DNA of 64,000 nt from assembly GCA_945883795.1 (NCBI GenBank), contig CAMCYC010000003.1, positions 32,814 through 96,813 on the forward strand, written 5' to 3'. A program made the translations under genes and the position numbers. Shown piece by piece: positions 61,732-64,000 of the stretch. The first letter of the stretch is position 1. The number at the start of each line of letters is the position of its first letter. The notes under the pieces are model-generated. The model was not told the DNA's origin and did no database searches. It worked only from the letters and a program-made list of their open reading frames with translations. Source of the stretch: Sulfurimonas crateris (lineage in GTDB: Bacteria; Campylobacterota; Campylobacteria; Campylobacterales; Sulfurimonadaceae).

Positions 61732-64000
61732 TTATTTGTCCTCTTTCAAAAGTTCTTTTCTCTGTTGCTTTGTTAAGCCTTCACTTCTTCCTGCATCTTG
61801 GAGTGTTTCGCTACTTTGATACTCTTCTTTGTTTTGAAGGTTGTATTTGTTTGCAAAATCCAATCGTCTTTGATTATCGTTAAAGACCTTTTTTAGCTTT
61901 TTAGCTTGGTCGCTAGTTATATCTTTCTTTTCAAGTGCTGCTGCCGTCCATTTCATATATCTGTTTCGCTCAAGTTCGCTGAAAGTATTTGCTCCGCTCT
62001 CTTTGTACATTTTATAAATTATATTTGTTTCCACTTTTTCTCTTGGAACTCCATACACGCCTCTTAAGAATGGAACTTTATTCATATCTACTTCTTTTTC
62101 TTTATCGAGTGCTTGGTCGACTACCGTTCCTGTTCGTAAAACAAGCTTTCCTAGTCCCCCCGTAGCAAATTCTACTAAATGTTCTATAGATTCAGGAGAT
62201 ACATCAATAGCACCTTTTTCATACAGATTTCCACCCGTCAATTCATTCATCTTTTGAGCTGTTACTTTAGCTAAAGGGTTCACGGATTTAAAATAGTTTT
62301 GAGAGTCTGGTTTTTCAGGCTCAAAAGGATTTTTTGCAGGAGCTATATTTCCTCCAAAAAAGTTTTTATTTTCTGCAATCTCTACAAAAGGTTTAGCAAG
62401 AGTGGGTGCGACTGTATGCGTAATACTCTCAGCATCTACGCCTATTGGGCTAAAAGCATTCACAGTCATACTCAGTATGCGTTTAGGTATTTTTGAGGCT
62501 TCCATCTCTCCGTGGTACATTTTAGAAGCCAAATCTCCTGTTGCTTTAAAAACATTGTAACCATACGGAAGCTTGAGAGTATTGTAAGTACCATCTTTGT
62601 ACATAAAAATATAGTTTGTGTCTTTTATGTAGTCGTCTATTAGGGCATAAGCCTCTGCGTTTTGAGAGCGGTTCCACATGTCAAGTACGACACCACTAGT
62701 TGCGATTCCTGCGACAAGAGCTTGAGAAGTGCGACTCTTTACTAATTGTTGCACCATTCTTGCACTTCCTTGAATGCTTGCATTGTAAAACATATACAGA
62801 GCATTGAGTCCTGCTCCCATTTCCCCTTTTCTGTTAAAGTTTACCGTTAAGTTTTTGGCAATACTTGCAGCTTGCTTATTTGTTTTTCCGCTATCTTTTG
62901 CCATTTTGTAGGCAACAAGTCGTGAAGCATTTTCTACTGCACCATTGACATCGTTTATGTAGTTTAAAACTTCTTTAAAAGCTTGTACAGGTGCAACCTT
63001 GCCGTCATACTTGTCGATTGTGGCTTGAGTTGATTTTTTCATATCAAGTACGCCATGCAAGTCGTGCCACCCTGTCGTGCCTCCCTCTTTTCGCATCTCT
63101 TCAAAGAGTGTACTCCATTCGTTTTTACTGCCATCTCTCAGACTTGAGTATATTCCTTTCATAGCAAAAGGAACATCTTTGATGATAGTTGCACGGTTGG
63201 CTTTCATACCATCGGGCATATTTATCATAGCTGTTTGAATATCTCTTGTAAAGTTTGTTACAACAAACTCAGGGTTATAACTCGTACTTAGTCCTGCAAT
63301 AACTCTTACTGCTTTTTGAGAAGCCAAAAGCAAACTGTTCATCTGTTGAGAGTTAAGATTTTTAAATGCTGTTGCAAGAGCTGGGTCATGAATAGCTATC
63401 TCTTTTATTTTTGATTTTAATTCTTTTATCGCTTTACCATCTGCACCTATTATTACTTTGCCGTCTGCTCCTTTTTTATTTACTTCTTCAAGAACTTTCA
63501 CATGAAGCACATTATCATCTTTTTTATAATTTGGACTCATTCCAACAACTGCACCATTTTTGTCGTACTGTGGCATGTGCGTTACCCCTGCAACACTATA
63601 AAGGCTCTCATCAGGAAACTCTTTTGTAAACTCTAAGAAGGCTTTACCTACTTGATTTTTTTCAGACCTTACAATAGTTTCTTCATACGCAAGTATAGAG
63701 TGCATCAGAGGGCTTTCTACCTTGCGGTCACTTCCGACTGCTCTCATCGTCTCTCTACCTCGTATATCAAAACCTTTTCCAGTTTTGAAAAAACTTTCTT
63801 TATCTGCAAACTCTCTTCTAAGAGGCACATAGTTATCATAGTTTGCATCAAGCATCATGATAAAATCTTCACTCTCTAAACCCTCGGAGTGAATATATTT
63901 TAGTCTGTCTCTATTCATCTTATACACATCGTTGGCTATATCTTGCATAGCTTGGTTGTTTGCATATCTGTTTATGATGGTATATGCTTCTGTATCGTTC
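61732..64000 (-). CDS. LPD38-type large polyvalent phage protein (5' end beyond window)
   Basis: About 756 codons are visible and the frame stays open through the right edge (no stop in 63949-64000), so the Met at 63948 is internal and this is the C-terminal part of a larger protein. Helical domain with RVIAGLSTSYNPEFVVTNF, NDVNGAVENASRLVAYKMA and LYMFYNASIQGSARMV, which match the LPD38 module at the C-terminus of giant phage proteins. Such proteins combine several enzymatic modules that would lie outside this window. Its stop is directly before the DUF1804 gene. Confidence 0.75.
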   Translation of the reverse strand, partial: NDTEAYTIINRYANNQAMQDIANDVYKMNRDRLKYIHSEGLESEDFIMMLDANYDNYVPLRREFADKESFFKTGKGFDIRGRETMRAVGSDRKVESPLMHSILAYEETIVRSEKNQVGKAFLEFTKEFPDESLYSVAGVTHMPQYDKNGAVVGMSPNYKKDDNVLHVKVLEEVNKKGADGKVIIGADGKAIKELKSKIKEIAIHDPALATAFKNLNSQQMNSLLLASQKAVRVIAGLSTSYNPEFVVTNFTRDIQTAMINMPDGMKANRATIIKDVPFAMKGIYSSLRDGSKNEWSTLFEEMRKEGGTTGWHDLHGVLDMKKSTQATIDKYDGKVAPVQAFKEVLNYINDVNGAVENASRLVAYKMAKDSGKTNKQAASIAKNLTVNFNRKGEMGAGLNALYMFYNASIQGSARMVQQLVKSRTSQALVAGIATSGVVLDMWNRSQNAEAYALIDDYIKDTNYIFMYKDGTYNTLKLPYGYNVFKATGDLASKMYHGEMEASKIPKRILSMTVNAFSPIGVDAESITHTVAPTLAKPFVEIAENKNFFGGNIAPAKNPFEPEKPDSQNYFKSVNPLAKVTAQKMNELTGGNLYEKGAIDVSPESIEHLVEFATGGLGKLVLRTGTVVDQALDKEKEVDMNKVPFLRGVYGVPREKVETNIIYKMYKESGANTFSELERNRYMKWTAAALEKKDITSDQAKKLKKVFNDNQRRLDFANKYNLQNKEEYQSSETLQDAGRSEGLTKQQRKELLKEDK

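Noticed and set aside
1..64000. CRISPR arrays, rRNA genes and intact insertion sequences
   Set aside because: No regularly spaced repeats, rRNA-like sequence or transposase frames were found; the only mobile traces are the recombinase remnant and the phage-like right edge.

Overview
The window is a chromosome segment from an AT-rich member of the Campylobacterota (Epsilonproteobacteria), most likely a free-living Sulfurimonas/Sulfuricurvum-like organism. The evidence is the set of family-typical proteins (an HP0268-like nuclease next to miaB, ArsRS-like regulators, OprD-type porins, short NusA, TpiA and TilS), neighbour pairs shared with Helicobacter (waaC-htrB, panB-ruvB, HP0268-miaB-DUF374), TATAAT-type -10 boxes without clear -35 boxes, and many PAS, HD-GYP and chemotaxis proteins. 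No sulfur-oxidation or hydrogenase genes lie here, so the genus is an inference.

Layout. 1-7.7 kb holds housekeeping genes: partial hisH, a PDC-type membrane sensor, waaC-htrB (lipid A and core), panB-ruvB-perM, an Hpt protein and trpA. 7.8-10.1 kb holds a nine-haem exported cytochrome. 10.3-10.5 kb has tRNA-Met(CAT) and tRNA-Asn(GTT). 10.6-21.0 kb is a probable iron and redox island. A six-gene leftward operon (imelysin, DUF1111 di-haem protein, second imelysin, membrane fatty-acid hydroxylase family protein, outer-membrane beta-barrel, MauG/CCP-type di-haem protein) diverges from a rightward cassette (FMN-binding protein and two small His-containing membrane proteins) that is faced by apbE. 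A Fur-box-like site (15/19 to the E. coli consensus) lies between the two. 21.2-30.5 kb carries an MCP, a porin and a SiaB-SiaC-HD-GYP-unknown operon facing a SiaA-like PP2C phosphatase, which is a SiaABC partner-switching module with a c-di-GMP hydrolase where Pseudomonas has a diguanylate cyclase. 30.7-33.1 kb is feoAB with its own Fur-like box.

33.1-33.7 kb is a gene-poor scar with a decayed DinJ/YafQ-type toxin-antitoxin pair. 33.7-41.9 kb is signalling: a WD-repeat-like protein, a c-haem PAS sensor without an output domain, an HD-GYP protein, an OmpR/ArsRS-like two-component pair and MltF. 41.9-50.0 kb holds rsfS-nadD, gap-pgk-tpiA, a lipoprotein, a porin, an orphan OppB-type permease and nusA. 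50.2-57.6 kb has the HP0268-miaB-DUF374 block, a broken tyrosine recombinase, a PilMNO-like trio, tilS and rimO. 57.6-60.8 kb has a HI0933-type flavoprotein, a peroxiredoxin and metK. From tRNA-Arg(GCG) at 60.9 kb to the right edge is the end of an integrated phage-like element (DUF1804 protein and a very large LPD38-type protein that runs off the window).

The strongest candidates for undescribed biology are the Fur-controlled haem/flavin island with its unrecognised membrane proteins, the SiaABC module rewired to an HD-GYP enzyme plus an unknown 487-residue partner, the PilMNO-like trio, the c-haem sensor/WD-repeat pair, and a recurring leaderless promoter-to-start arrangement. No CRISPR array, rRNA, intact insertion sequence or known riboswitch was seen.
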